Shown here: in pieces, positions 46,402 to 54,821 of the stretch
How positions within the stretch are numbered: the stretch's first letter is position 1
Layout of the letters: the number at the start of each line of letters is the position of its first letter
DNA from: Flavobacterium xueshanense
GTDB taxonomy: Bacteria > Bacteroidota > Bacteroidia > Flavobacteriales > Flavobacteriaceae
DNA: 64,000 nucleotides
Reading direction: 5' to 3'
NCBI RefSeq assembly: GCF_900112975.1
Contig: NZ_FONQ01000003.1
Span: 158,589 to 222,588, forward strand
Position numbers and translations under genes: made by a program
Notes under the pieces: model-generated
The model's database searches: none
The model's input: only the letters and a program-made list of their open reading frames with translations
Told to the model about the DNA's origin: nothing

Positions 46402-46755
46402 TTATGAGTTTTTTTTAGAGGTTATTATAATACTTCGTATAATTTTCAAAACTTCATTATTTTGTTGGTAAATCGATTCAAATTCTAACTCAGAAATATA
46501 ATTGGTTTCTTTTAAAAGTTCTAACCAATAAAGAGATTCATCACATTCTTTCTGGGCTATTGACAACTTATGAATAAAGTCAGGCTTGCTTTGCGCATTT
46601 ACAGCTTCACGGACATTTGCACCAACTGAAGTAACGGATCGCAAAAATTGTTTACTCATAATATATTCTTTCTTTTCAGCGACCAAGTATTTATAAAAAT
46701 TCACACCTCTAATTGCCAACTCAAAACTCTTTGTTTTTACAATACTTTCACTCAT
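46402..46755 (-). CDS. Four-helix-bundle protein (23S rRNA intervening-sequence protein family)
   Basis: A 117-residue, all-helical protein: SFELAIRGVNFYKYL, FLRSVTSVGANVREAV, FIHKLSIAQKECDESLYWLELL, IYQQNNEVLKIIRSI. These match the S23/IVP four-helix bundle family, first seen encoded in 23S rRNA intervening sequences of some bacteria. Here it stands alone between sprT and an SDR gene, enclosed by imperfect inverted repeats, one of which covers the start codon. Function unknown; it looks like a mobile cassette. Confidence 0.9.
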   Translation of the reverse strand: MSESIVKTKSFELAIRGVNFYKYLVAEKKEYIMSKQFLRSVTSVGANVREAVNAQSKPDFIHKLSIAQKECDESLYWLELLKETNYISELEFESIYQQNNEVLKIIRSIIITSKKNS

Positions 46756-46773
46756 AATTCATAACTTAAAATT
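46751..46773 (-). repeat. Right inverted repeat of the four-helix-bundle cassette
   Basis: Reverse-complement partner of 46379-46401; it overlaps the gene's ATG (46753-46755). Confidence 0.65.
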
Positions 46774-46785
46774 TATAACTCTAAG

Positions 46786-47463
46786 TTATGGATTTGTAGA
46801 AGAAACTTGCAACACTTTGCCGTTGAAATATTTATTCCCTGTCAAAGTAAAATCATAAATATAATTGGCCATTTCACCCGCTGTTATTGGCGCTTGATAA
46901 CCTGGGAAAGCTTCAGCAAGCATTTCTGTTTGCACAGAACCCAAAGCTAAAACATTGAAAGAAATCCCACGCTCTTTGTATTCTTCAGCTAACAACTCTG
47001 ACAATGTAATAACGGCTCCTTTACTCGAACTGTAAGCAGCAAGTCCGGCAAACTTCAAACTTCCCTGAATTCCGCCCATAGAACTTATCGTTACCACATG
47101 GCTTCCTTTTTGTAAAAAAGGCAAACAAATTCGGGTCAGATTAGCAACCCCAAAAACATTGACTTTATAGATGTTTTCGAAATCTTCCTGAGTGGTTTCT
47201 GAAAAAGGTTTCAGCAATAAACTTCCTGCGTTATGAATGACTGCGTCAATTTGTTTCCATGATTTGGAAAGAAAATCAGTTACTTTCACTAATTCAGATT
47301 CATTAGATAAATCAACAGAAAGACAGGTTATGTTTTCGTTCCCTAATAAAGCTTGAGGAATTTTTCTGGAAATGGCTAAAACTTGGTGTCCCGCATTGGC
47401 AAATTGCAATGCCAACTCAAATCCTATTCCCCTACTCGTTCCTGTGATGATAATATTTTTCAT
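46786..47463 (-). CDS. Short-chain dehydrogenase/reductase
   Basis: A 225-residue SDR with the NAD(P) loop TGTSRGIG (7-14), NNAG-like HNAG (77-80) and the catalytic Ser127/128 and Tyr144-x3-Lys148 (YSSSK). Length is at the short end for classical SDRs but all core motifs are present. The substrate cannot be inferred from the neighbours. A -7 element stands four bases before the ATG. Confidence 0.92.
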   Translation of the reverse strand: MKNIIITGTSRGIGFELALQFANAGHQVLAISRKIPQALLGNENITCLSVDLSNESELVKVTDFLSKSWKQIDAVIHNAGSLLLKPFSETTQEDFENIYKVNVFGVANLTRICLPFLQKGSHVVTISSMGGIQGSLKFAGLAAYSSSKGAVITLSELLAEEYKERGISFNVLALGSVQTEMLAEAFPGYQAPITAGEMANYIYDFTLTGNKYFNGKVLQVSSTNP

Positions 47464-47467
47464 AGAG

Positions 47468-47475
47468 CAAAAATA
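47468..47475 (-). promoter_or_regulatory. -7 element TATTTTTG before the SDR gene
   Basis: An exact TAnnTTTG on the minus strand, followed by CTCT and the ATG: predicted leaderless. Confidence 0.55.
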
Positions 47476-47553
47476 AACAAAAACGGTAAAAAGTAATGCT
47501 TTACGTAAAGGATTCTTGCTGTAAAAAAAATTAAAGTTTCCTGTAATTTTCCA

Positions 47554-47561
47554 TAATTTTG
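47554..47561 (+). promoter_or_regulatory. -7 element TAATTTTG before the GNAT gene
   Basis: An exact TAnnTTTG, 32 bases before the ATG at 47594. Confidence 0.5.
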
Positions 47562-47593
47562 GTAAAATAAATTAACATCCGAATTCCTAGAAA

Positions 47594-48163
47594 ATGACAG
47601 AAAGAATTACATTCGAAATTGCAAAAATGAGTGACATTGATGGCGTATTGGCATTACAGGAATTGTATCTTGTTGCTAATTTATCCGAAGAAGAAAAAGC
47701 TTCCGGCTTTGTTACGACGCCATTTACGACTCAACAACTAACCGAAGTTATTCAAAAATCAGAATTGTTTATTGCTAAAGACAATTACAAAATCATTGCT
47801 TATGTTTTTTCGGGAAGTTGGGATTTTTTCAAACAATGGCCCATTTTTAATTACATGAGTTCGTTGTTTCCCGAACTGACCTTTTTAGATTTTGACATCA
47901 CCACAAACAATAGTTTTCAATATGGCCCTATTTGTATTCACAAGAAATATCGTGGAAAAGGATTGATTACGCCGCTGTTCGAATTCATGAGAACACACAT
48001 GCTTTATAAATACCCATTGGGATTGACTTTCATCAATAAAATTAATATTCCATCCACCAAAGCGCATACCGAAAAACTGAAATGGACCATTATTGGGGAT
48101 TTTCAATTTAACAATAATGACTATTTAATTTTGGCTTACGATATGAATCAGGCGGTTTCTTAA
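47594..48163 (+). CDS. GNAT-family N-acetyltransferase
   Basis: A 189-residue acetyltransferase fold: an N-terminal strand ITFEIAKMSDIDGVLALQEL, motif A FQYGPICIHKKYRGKGLITPLFEFM (with RGKGL as the acetyl-CoA loop), and HTEKLKWTIIGDFQF near the end. The acceptor is unknown. It converges with the M28 peptidase gene with a 1-base gap, without a visible terminator. Confidence 0.88.
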   Translation: MTERITFEIAKMSDIDGVLALQELYLVANLSEEEKASGFVTTPFTTQQLTEVIQKSELFIAKDNYKIIAYVFSGSWDFFKQWPIFNYMSSLFPELTFLDFDITTNNSFQYGPICIHKKYRGKGLITPLFEFMRTHMLYKYPLGLTFINKINIPSTKAHTEKLKWTIIGDFQFNNNDYLILAYDMNQAVS

Positions 48164-48164
48164 A

Positions 48165-49136
48165 CTATCTAAGCATTATGATTTCCTTAGTTGGTGTGTT
48201 TGCCATTTTAGTAACAGCCGGTAATAATTCTTGAATGAAAGAAGTCATGTGCGGAATATCCATAGCGCTGAAATCATCCGAAACATGATGATAAAACTCA
48301 AAGTTTTCAAAATCAAAAGTACTCACAGATTGGCAAGGCACTTTAAAAAGTTCGCAAAAAGAGTAGTTATCTGATCTGTAAAATAATTTATATTCGGCTT
48401 CTTTTGGAAGAAAACCAATGGTGTTTTTTCCTGTGTATTCGTTGATTTTTCCCGCCATGTTCGACTTATCAAAACCGGTAATGTACGCTAGATAATCTCT
48501 TTTCATCGGCACACCAATCATTTCAATATTGAACTGGGCATACAATTTAAAATCTTGTGCTTTCAGTTTTTTGGCTAAATGTTTAGAACCCAATAAGCCT
48601 TTTTCTTCTCCTGCAAAAAACACAAAAAGAATGCTGCGTTTATTATTTTTGGCGATACTGAAATATTTGGCCATTTCAGCAACTGCAGTTGTTCCTGAAG
48701 CATCATCATTGGCACCATTGTTTATAAAATCTCCATTCACTCCTTTTTTATCCAAACCAATATGATCGTAATGCGCACTTAAAATTATAAATTCTTTTTT
48801 TAGAACTGGGTCATTTCCTTCAACAACACCTACAACATTAAAGGCCGTTTCCTTAAAAGTTGATAACGTATCACGATACGATTTGAAATACGGTTTTACA
48901 TTATTATCCTTAAAAAATTGTTCTAAATAATCCGCAGCCTTAAACATACCGGCTTTTCCTGTTTCTCTGCCTTCTAGGTCATCTGAAGCTAAATATTTCA
49001 ATGTTTTAGCAACGTCATTTTCTTTTATTCTATATGCAATTGACAACGGTTCACTTGTTGCGGTCTCATTTACAATCGACGAAATTGGTTTGCAACACAA
49101 GAAAAGAAATGGAAGTAACAGAAAAACTTTTTTCAT
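48165..49136 (-). CDS. M28-family zinc aminopeptidase, exported
   Basis: A 323-residue protein with a signal peptide (MKKVFLLLPFLFLC, probable lipoprotein Cys at 14 or 15, though the lipobox is not standard). The M28 motifs are complete: AHYDH (His122, Asp124), GANDDASG (Asp144/145), FAGEEKGLLGS (Glu177, Glu178) and the late EFYHHVSDD His. It probably removes N-terminal residues from peptides outside the cytoplasm. It is the last of a minus-strand run with the LysE-like and ATP-grasp genes. Confidence 0.92.
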   Translation of the reverse strand: MKKVFLLLPFLFLCCKPISSIVNETATSEPLSIAYRIKENDVAKTLKYLASDDLEGRETGKAGMFKAADYLEQFFKDNNVKPYFKSYRDTLSTFKETAFNVVGVVEGNDPVLKKEFIILSAHYDHIGLDKKGVNGDFINNGANDDASGTTAVAEMAKYFSIAKNNKRSILFVFFAGEEKGLLGSKHLAKKLKAQDFKLYAQFNIEMIGVPMKRDYLAYITGFDKSNMAGKINEYTGKNTIGFLPKEAEYKLFYRSDNYSFCELFKVPCQSVSTFDFENFEFYHHVSDDFSAMDIPHMTSFIQELLPAVTKMANTPTKEIIMLR

Positions 49137-49194
49137 AATTAAAGCAGATTTTGGTTAATAAAGACAGCTATTCATTAGCGCTAAACTTATATAT

Positions 49195-49842
49195 TCAGAT
49201 TCTTTTTCGATAATATTTTTTGTACACTTTAATCATTTGAACAAAGGCTAAAACTACAAAAAACAACGGAATCACAACAGGAATTACATATTTAGAAAAG
49301 CTGGTTGTGTTTTGAGATAACGTGTTTAATATCAAAACCAAAGTCAGCATTCCCGCGAATGTGCCTATTAAAGTCCCTGCAATATAATACAGTTTGAGTT
49401 TATTTACAATGGAAATATAATTCCCATTAATTAAATAAAGATTCCAGCCGGTCCAAAATGGCACTTGAAGAAAATTGATCCCACTCAAAAAAACACCGAT
49501 TAGAAACGGAGAATACATTGCATATTTTTCTAATACACCTTGCTGTTCATTTGTTTGATTGGCACTGGCGTAAAAAGAATACCCTATAATTAACAGAAAG
49601 AAAACGGCAAAAAAATCAATAAACTTCATTAATTTTTTATTTTCGACCAATTGCTTTGCAAAAATCAAAGTGATATAAATCACAAACATTTCCACGCAAA
49701 TGACGCCGAACAAAAAGAAAACCAAACTGTTCATCCCCAGTTTTATATAGATTTCAAAACCAATAACATTCAAATATCCCAACGGTATCGAACCAATAAA
49801 GCTCACTAAAAAACCAATAAAAATGTTCTTTAATGCTTTCAT
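49195..49842 (-). CDS. LysE/RhtB-like membrane transporter
   Basis: A 215-residue protein with six predicted transmembrane helices; the N-terminal FIGFLVSFIGSIPLGYLNVIG resembles the LysE pore start (P-x-G-P-like). LysE-family proteins export amino acids. The substrate is unknown; similarity is at the level of fold and pattern. It starts 4 bases after the ATP-grasp gene, so it is co-expressed with it; a dipeptide or amino-acid-conjugate role is a possible link. Confidence 0.65.
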   Translation of the reverse strand: MKALKNIFIGFLVSFIGSIPLGYLNVIGFEIYIKLGMNSLVFFLFGVICVEMFVIYITLIFAKQLVENKKLMKFIDFFAVFFLLIIGYSFYASANQTNEQQGVLEKYAMYSPFLIGVFLSGINFLQVPFWTGWNLYLINGNYISIVNKLKLYYIAGTLIGTFAGMLTLVLILNTLSQNTTSFSKYVIPVVIPLFFVVLAFVQMIKVYKKYYRKRI

Positions 49843-49846
49843 TATT

Positions 49847-50896
49847 TTAGAAATTTATAATTTTATTGCTTTGTTCCAAGTGCATTCTGTATTCCTTCAT
49901 GCCGTCTTTGTGCAGTAAATAGGGAACACCATTTTTATGATTTGCAACGCTGATTTCATACATATACGTAATGTGACGCGCGAGTTCTTTCCATGCAAAA
50001 AACAAAGAATGTTTTGGGTCATAAATATGTGTAGGCTCGCTTCCGGCACCATTTAACTCCACAACCGAGAAGTGTAATCCTTGTTCTAATTCTTCAACTG
50101 TATGGTACATTACATCCAATCTTCCAAAGTAGAAACCCGGAATCTGCAAACACATTTCGTTGATGGTTTGTGTCAATTTCGGGGTTACCCAATGACTTCC
50201 GTCAATGAATTTTGCGCCTCTTGCATGATTTCCGTAAGGCACCAAGTTTAGTTTTTCTCCTTTTGGAAGAATATCAAGTAGTTTTTTACCGTATTCCTGT
50301 TTTAAAACCTTTAACTGCATTTCGTACCGCGGATTTTCTTTGATTAATTCTTCTACGGTAGAGAAACCGTTTCCGGTTATAATCAAAAATTCTTTAGAAA
50401 CTATTCCTGTAATTTTGCCCACTTTTTCATGAGGATAACGCACATAGAAAATTCCAATTTCGTTCTCGTAAGGAATTAAATCCTGCACTACGTAATCAAA
50501 ATTTGCTTTATTAGCATATTCTTTTAAATCGGTAATCGAATTGATTTTTTTTACTGCAGATCCTCGCAGTCCAATATCCGGTTTTGCAATCAAAGGATAC
50601 TTAATTTGTGCTACTTCAATCAAATTTAAAATTTCTTCCAGAGCAGTTCCTTCTTTTATCAATTCCGTTTTTGGATAATACTGTTGTGGAATCAAATCAT
50701 AAATTTCTTTTTTGGACTCCATCATAAACCCGCCATTTTTTATGGTTGGATTTGCAGCATTAAAGAAAAAAATCGATTTTGCCTTGATAGAATAATAGGA
50801 CCAAAGAAAATAAATAGGAATGTAAACAATCTGGAAAGGCCAATATTCCCAATGCGTAATTTTATGAAAAAGTAGTTTGCTTCGCCTGTTCGTCAT
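49847..50896 (-). CDS. ATP-grasp-fold ligase-like protein
   Basis: The 349-residue product from MTNRRSKLLFHKITHWEYWP has an N-terminal region with a membrane-like segment (FQIVYIPIYFLWSYYSIKAKS) and an ATP-grasp domain (YPLIAKPDIGLRGSAVKKI, DYVVQDLIPYENEIGIFY, FYFGRLDVMYH, VVELNGAGSEPTHIYDP with Glu/Asn metal ligands). It resembles D-Ala-D-Ala-ligase-type and amino-acid ligases, but the substrate is unknown. The frame extends 21 codons upstream into the NRDE gene; ATG 50896 avoids the overlap. LysE-like exporter is directly downstream. Confidence 0.8.
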   Translation of the reverse strand: MTNRRSKLLFHKITHWEYWPFQIVYIPIYFLWSYYSIKAKSIFFFNAANPTIKNGGFMMESKKEIYDLIPQQYYPKTELIKEGTALEEILNLIEVAQIKYPLIAKPDIGLRGSAVKKINSITDLKEYANKANFDYVVQDLIPYENEIGIFYVRYPHEKVGKITGIVSKEFLIITGNGFSTVEELIKENPRYEMQLKVLKQEYGKKLLDILPKGEKLNLVPYGNHARGAKFIDGSHWVTPKLTQTINEMCLQIPGFYFGRLDVMYHTVEELEQGLHFSVVELNGAGSEPTHIYDPKHSLFFAWKELARHITYMYEISVANHKNGVPYLLHKDGMKEYRMHLEQSNKIINF

Positions 50897-50918
50897 AACT
50901 CGGGTCAAATTAAGTTCT

Positions 50919-51629
50919 TTAAACAGTGATAAATGAGGTCGAAAAATCCTGCTGTGCAATTAAATCGTAATGCAATACAGCTACTTTATTTTTTTCAATA
51001 ACCGATTGCGTGATACTCAACGTTTTCATCTCGTCATTTCTATTGATAACCAAACCGTTTTCATCATTTCCTTCTTCGGTGTAGCGATGAAAATTGTGCA
51101 TTTTTGATTCGGAAATTTCAGAATTATCGTCCATAAAAGCATGAAACCAATTGGCTCGTTTTTCACGAATCGATTGCGAATACAAAGTTGAGGAAGACCA
51201 AATATGATTGTGATGAACATCAAGAGGAGTTGTTTGCTTTTCTTCTCCGTTCCATCGCAATTGAAAAAGAGCATTGTTTTGAAACAAAACTAACGTAAAA
51301 GGTTCTATGTTTTCCAAATCAATTTCGGTCCAGAAATCCTTTGGCGAAAAGCCGCTAATCAGATCTAAAACAATTAAACCACGACTTTTTCGATACGGAA
51401 GTTTTACTTCATGTTTTTCATCAGCGCCGTTTAACAATACTAAAATTGTTCCATCCGCATTTGCAACAAACCAAGTTCCTCCGGCTTTTGGATCCTTTGG
51501 AAAAATAAGATTTTTCCCGTTTACGATATAATTATTTGGTGGTATTGCGCTCGGTCGTACCGTTTTTTCATCCCGATTGGAGGTAATGATAATTTTATCA
51601 TTCGTTGCTACAAAACTTACTGTGCACAT
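50919..51629 (-). CDS. NRDE (TANGO2)-family protein
   Basis: A 236-residue protein starting MCTVSFVATNDKIIITSNRDE: the N-terminal Cys and the NRDE-like motif SNRDE are diagnostic of the TANGO2/NRDE family, with Ntn-hydrolase resemblance. Roles in heme trafficking or lipid metabolism are proposed for eukaryotic members; the bacterial role is unknown. Overlaps the DinB gene by 13 bases, so it is coupled to it. Confidence 0.92.
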   Translation of the reverse strand: MCTVSFVATNDKIIITSNRDEKTVRPSAIPPNNYIVNGKNLIFPKDPKAGGTWFVANADGTILVLLNGADEKHEVKLPYRKSRGLIVLDLISGFSPKDFWTEIDLENIEPFTLVLFQNNALFQLRWNGEEKQTTPLDVHHNHIWSSSTLYSQSIREKRANWFHAFMDDNSEISESKMHNFHRYTEEGNDENGLVINRNDEMKTLSITQSVIEKNKVAVLHYDLIAQQDFSTSFITV

Positions 51630-52105
51630 TGATTTCTATATTCTATTGTGGAGCGTGCAACGCCAAAATTAGGATCAATTGTCACTGTTTCACATTGCAA
51701 AATAGCCACTTTTATAAGCGCCTGATGATGAATGCAATGTTCCAGATTATACAATAATTCTCTAAAATAGTTGCTTTCAATTCGAATTTCCTCTCCGTCA
51801 ATGATTTGCAACAGCTCGAGGTTTTTATTTTTTTTGTCTAAATTTTTTTGAATCGAAACAATATTTTCAATAGCAAAAGCGGTATCTGTTTGAATACGAG
51901 TATTTCGTTCCCTTTTATCATAATTTACAAGACCTGAATCATATTGATTTTCTAAGCATTGAAACATCTCAAGAATATGTCTGGTATGCTCCCCAATAGT
52001 TGCATTACTCAATTCCGCACAAGAACTGGAATATTCTTCTTGCGACAATTGATTCAGCAAATCAATTAGTTCTCTTAAACTATTATTAATGGAAGGTATC
52101 AGCAT
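51617..52105 (-). CDS. DinB-like metal-binding four-helix protein
   Basis: A 162-residue helical protein with the DinB triad pattern: His in IGEHTRHILEMF (about 46-50) and two His in NLEHCIHHQALIKVAIL (near 130). DinB/YfiT proteins coordinate a metal with three His and include thiol-transferases and stress proteins. The DoxX-like remnant lies just upstream and NRDE overlaps downstream. Confidence 0.85.
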   Translation of the reverse strand: MLIPSINNSLRELIDLLNQLSQEEYSSSCAELSNATIGEHTRHILEMFQCLENQYDSGLVNYDKRERNTRIQTDTAFAIENIVSIQKNLDKKNKNLELLQIIDGEEIRIESNYFRELLYNLEHCIHHQALIKVAILQCETVTIDPNFGVARSTIEYRNQCAQ

Positions 52106-52114
52106 ATTTATATT

Positions 52115-52358
52115 TTAATTCAACAAATTCATTACATTATTTCTATCCTTAAAAACTAAAATAACACAACAAAGAAAGGTAATTAGTGCCAAAATAAAAA
52201 GTGCGCCACCATCATTTTTACTTCCTTTTTAAGTACAAACAGAGTAACAAAAATTGAATTAACCGCATTTCCGTAACACACTGCAGCGCCAAACAACGGA
52301 GTTCTTCGGTTTAAAATTAAAATAGTCGCAATCAACTCCGCATTGCCTTTTAAATTTA
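52115..52358 (-). pseudogene. DoxX-family membrane protein remnant (truncated and frameshifted)
   Basis: Reading minus, one frame gives NLKGNAELIATILILNRRTP, FGAAVCYGNAVNSIFVTLFV and LKKEVK; after a one-base loss in an A-run (near 52195-52200) a second frame gives NDGGALFILALITFLCCVIL to the stop at 52115-52117. Together they match the C-terminal half of DoxX-type four-helix membrane proteins (GxxELIA...NDGG...FxCC pattern). The N-terminal half is missing. The stretch 52106-52455 holds otherwise only the acyl-CoA dehydrogenase terminator. Confidence 0.75.
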
Positions 52359-52403
52359 ATAGTGTCTAAAAAAAATTCTTTCCGTAAATATATTAAAAAA
52401 ACA

Positions 52404-52435
52404 AAATCCTTTCCAACCGAAATTAGAAAGGATTT
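52404..52435 (-). terminator. Terminator of the acyl-CoA dehydrogenase gene
   Basis: AAATCCTTTC (52404-52413) pairs with GAAAGGATTT (52426-52435); on the minus strand a T-rich tract follows. Confidence 0.85.
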
Positions 52436-52455
52436 CCATAATTATTTTGTTTTAT

Positions 52456-53595
52456 TTACGAAACTAATCCTCTTGAAATTACAATTCGTTGTATTTCAGA
52501 AGTTCCTTCATAAATTTGAGTAATTTTAGAGTCACGCATCATACGTTCCACATGATATTCTGCTACATAACCATTTCCACCGTGAATTTGAACAGCTTCA
52601 TTGGCCACTTCCAAAGCAATTTCTGAGGCGTACAATTTTGCCATCGCTCCAGAATGCGCAATATCTTTACCTTCATCTTTTTCGCAAGCCGCTTTCATCA
52701 CCAATAATTTTGCTGCAGTTACTTTGACGTACATATCAGCCAGTTTAAAAGCGATTGCCTGATGGTTGAAAATTTCTTTTCCAAAGGCTTTTCTCTCATG
52801 CGAATATTTCAATGCAATTTCATAAGCACCAGTTGCAATTCCTAACGCTTGTGAGGCAATTCCTATTCTTCCGCCGTTTAAAACATTCATTGCAAAAGCA
52901 AATCCAAATCCGTCGGCACCAATTCTATTTTCTTTAGGAACCTTTACATCCGTAAACATTAAAGAATGCGTATCGCTTCCACGAATTCCCATTTTTTTCT
53001 CTTTTGGACCAATATCAAATCCAGCCCAACCTTTCTCTACGATAAAAGCATTAATTCCTTTGTGTCCTTTTTCAATATCCGTTTGGGCAATTACTAAATA
53101 AGTGGATGCAGTTGACCCATTAGTGATCCAGTTTTTAGTTCCATTCAACAAATAATGATCGCCTTTGTCAATAGCTGTAGTTTTTTGCGAAGTCGCATCG
53201 CTTCCCGCTTCTGGCTCTGACAAACAAAAAGCACCAATCACTTCTCCTTTGGCAAGCGGCACTAAATATTTCATTTTTTGCTCTTCACTGCAATATTTTT
53301 CAAGACCAGCACAAACTAAAGAGTTATTTACTGACATGATTACAGCTGCCGAAGCATCAACTTTTGCGATTTCTGTCATTGCCAAAACATAAGAGATGCT
53401 GTCCAAACCAGATCCACCATATTTAGGATCTACCATCATTCCCATAAAACCTAAATCCGCCATCATTTTCACCTGCTCAGTTGGGAATTTTGAATGTTCA
53501 TCACGTTCAATTACGCCTGGTAATAATTCTGATACTGCAAAATCTTTAGCGGCTTGCTGAATCATTAAATGCTCTTCAGTTAGATTAAAATCCAT
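52456..53595 (-). CDS. Acyl-CoA dehydrogenase
   Basis: A 379-residue FAD enzyme: substrate region CLSEPEAGSDATSQKT, FAD-binding NWITNGS, middle-domain GIRGSDTHSLMFTDVKVPKEN, and the catalytic base Glu363 in QIYEGTSEIQRIVISR. This is the short-chain/butyryl-type architecture; it oxidises acyl-CoA to trans-2-enoyl-CoA and passes electrons to ETF. It stands alone with its own terminator; the upstream TACTTTTG element (53633-53640) is a likely promoter. Confidence 0.96.
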   Translation of the reverse strand: MDFNLTEEHLMIQQAAKDFAVSELLPGVIERDEHSKFPTEQVKMMADLGFMGMMVDPKYGGSGLDSISYVLAMTEIAKVDASAAVIMSVNNSLVCAGLEKYCSEEQKMKYLVPLAKGEVIGAFCLSEPEAGSDATSQKTTAIDKGDHYLLNGTKNWITNGSTASTYLVIAQTDIEKGHKGINAFIVEKGWAGFDIGPKEKKMGIRGSDTHSLMFTDVKVPKENRIGADGFGFAFAMNVLNGGRIGIASQALGIATGAYEIALKYSHERKAFGKEIFNHQAIAFKLADMYVKVTAAKLLVMKAACEKDEGKDIAHSGAMAKLYASEIALEVANEAVQIHGGNGYVAEYHVERMMRDSKITQIYEGTSEIQRIVISRGLVS

Positions 53596-53632
53596 ATTTT
53601 TATTGTAAATTAATTGTTCTTAAATTTGTCAT

Positions 53633-53640
53633 CAAAAGTA
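53633..53640 (-). promoter_or_regulatory. -7 element TACTTTTG of the acyl-CoA dehydrogenase gene
   Basis: An exact TAnnTTTG on the minus strand, 37 bases upstream of the ATG. Confidence 0.55.
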
Positions 53641-53671
53641 ATTATTAAATATCAGATTTCAAACGATTTCG

Positions 53672-53679
53672 TAAATTTA
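53672..53679 (+). promoter_or_regulatory. -7-like element TAAATTTA before anmK
   Basis: A one-base variant of TAnnTTTG that ends exactly four bases (GCCT) before the anmK ATG. Confidence 0.45.
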
Positions 53680-53683
53680 GCCT

Positions 53684-54754
53684 ATGTTTAAAGAAAACTA
53701 TACTATAATAGGAGTCATGTCCGGAACTTCGCTGGACGGCGTAGATTTGGCACACATTGTCTTTACTGTAAAAAATAATAAGTGGGAATTTGAAATCTTG
53801 GAATCTGAAACTATTTCTTATACAACCGATTGGTTAAACAAATTAAAAATAGCCGTCGATTTTTCTAAAACTCAACTAGAGCAATTGAACCGAGATTATA
53901 CGCAACTTTTGGGTACGATTATTTCAAGTTTTATTAAAAAATACGAAATAAAAAATCTCAACGCCGTTTGTTCCCACGGACACACTATTTTACACCAACC
54001 ACAAAACGGATTTACTTTACAAATTGGCAACTTGCCTGAAATTGCGGACTTAATTATCCAAACGGTAGTTTGTGATTTTAGGGTTCAGGATGTACAACTG
54101 GGCGGTCAAGGCGCGCCTTTGGTTCCTATTGGTGATCGAATTTTATTTCCTGAGTATGACTACTGCATGAATTTAGGTGGTTTTTCGAATATATCTTTTG
54201 AACAAAATAACAAAAGAATCGCCTTTGATATTTCACCTGTGAACACTGTTTTAAATTTTTATGCCAATCAATTGGGATTGGATTATGATGACAAAGGCAG
54301 TATTTCAAGAACCGGAATTTGTAACGAAGATTTATTAAATGGATTAAATGCTTTGGAATACTACCAAAAAAAACATCCTAAATCATTGGGTTTCGAATTT
54401 GTAAAAGAAATTATTTTGCCTATTTTCGAAAGTTATTCCATTCCAATTAAAGACAAATTATACACCTTTACGGAACACGTGGCTTTGCAAATTACTTTGG
54501 CTTTGCCAAATAAAAACGGCAGTCTTTTTATAACTGGCGGTGGCGCTTACAATGATTTTCTCATCGAGAGAATTCAATATCATTTACCAGAAATGAAAAT
54601 CATAATTCCTTCAGGTAAAATATTGGAATTCAAAGAAGCGTTGATTTTTGCATTACTCGGTGTTTTAAAATTACGCGGAGAAATCAATGTTTTGAATAGC
54701 GTTACAGGAGCAAAAAAAGATCACAGTTCTGGAACTATTTATTCTCCTAAATAA
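53684..54754 (+). CDS. anmK: Anhydro-N-acetylmuramic acid kinase
   Basis: A 356-residue ASKHA-fold kinase: GVMSGTSLDGVD (10-21) at the N-terminus, CSHGHTILHQP, CDFRVQDVQLGGQGAPLVPIGD, and LFITGGGAYNDFL near the end, all diagnostic for AnmK. It cleaves the 1,6-anhydro bond and phosphorylates the released sugar during murein recycling, in line with mpl at 15.8-17.2 kb. It lies upstream of the amino-acid dehydrogenase, 40-67 bases away, which has its own promoter. Confidence 0.97.
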   Translation: MFKENYTIIGVMSGTSLDGVDLAHIVFTVKNNKWEFEILESETISYTTDWLNKLKIAVDFSKTQLEQLNRDYTQLLGTIISSFIKKYEIKNLNAVCSHGHTILHQPQNGFTLQIGNLPEIADLIIQTVVCDFRVQDVQLGGQGAPLVPIGDRILFPEYDYCMNLGGFSNISFEQNNKRIAFDISPVNTVLNFYANQLGLDYDDKGSISRTGICNEDLLNGLNALEYYQKKHPKSLGFEFVKEIILPIFESYSIPIKDKLYTFTEHVALQITLALPNKNGSLFITGGGAYNDFLIERIQYHLPEMKIIIPSGKILEFKEALIFALLGVLKLRGEINVLNSVTGAKKDHSSGTIYSPK

Positions 54755-54789
54755 AATTAAAAATAGATAATTCACATTATTCTATTTTT

Positions 54790-54797
54790 TATATTTG
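54790..54797 (+). promoter_or_regulatory. -7 element TATATTTG that fixes the dehydrogenase start
   Basis: An exact TAnnTTTG, 24 bases before ATG 54822. It overlaps the alternative TTG start at 54795, which is therefore excluded. Confidence 0.75.
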
Positions 54798-54821
54798 CCA
54801 AAATTAAACATATCGCAACAA

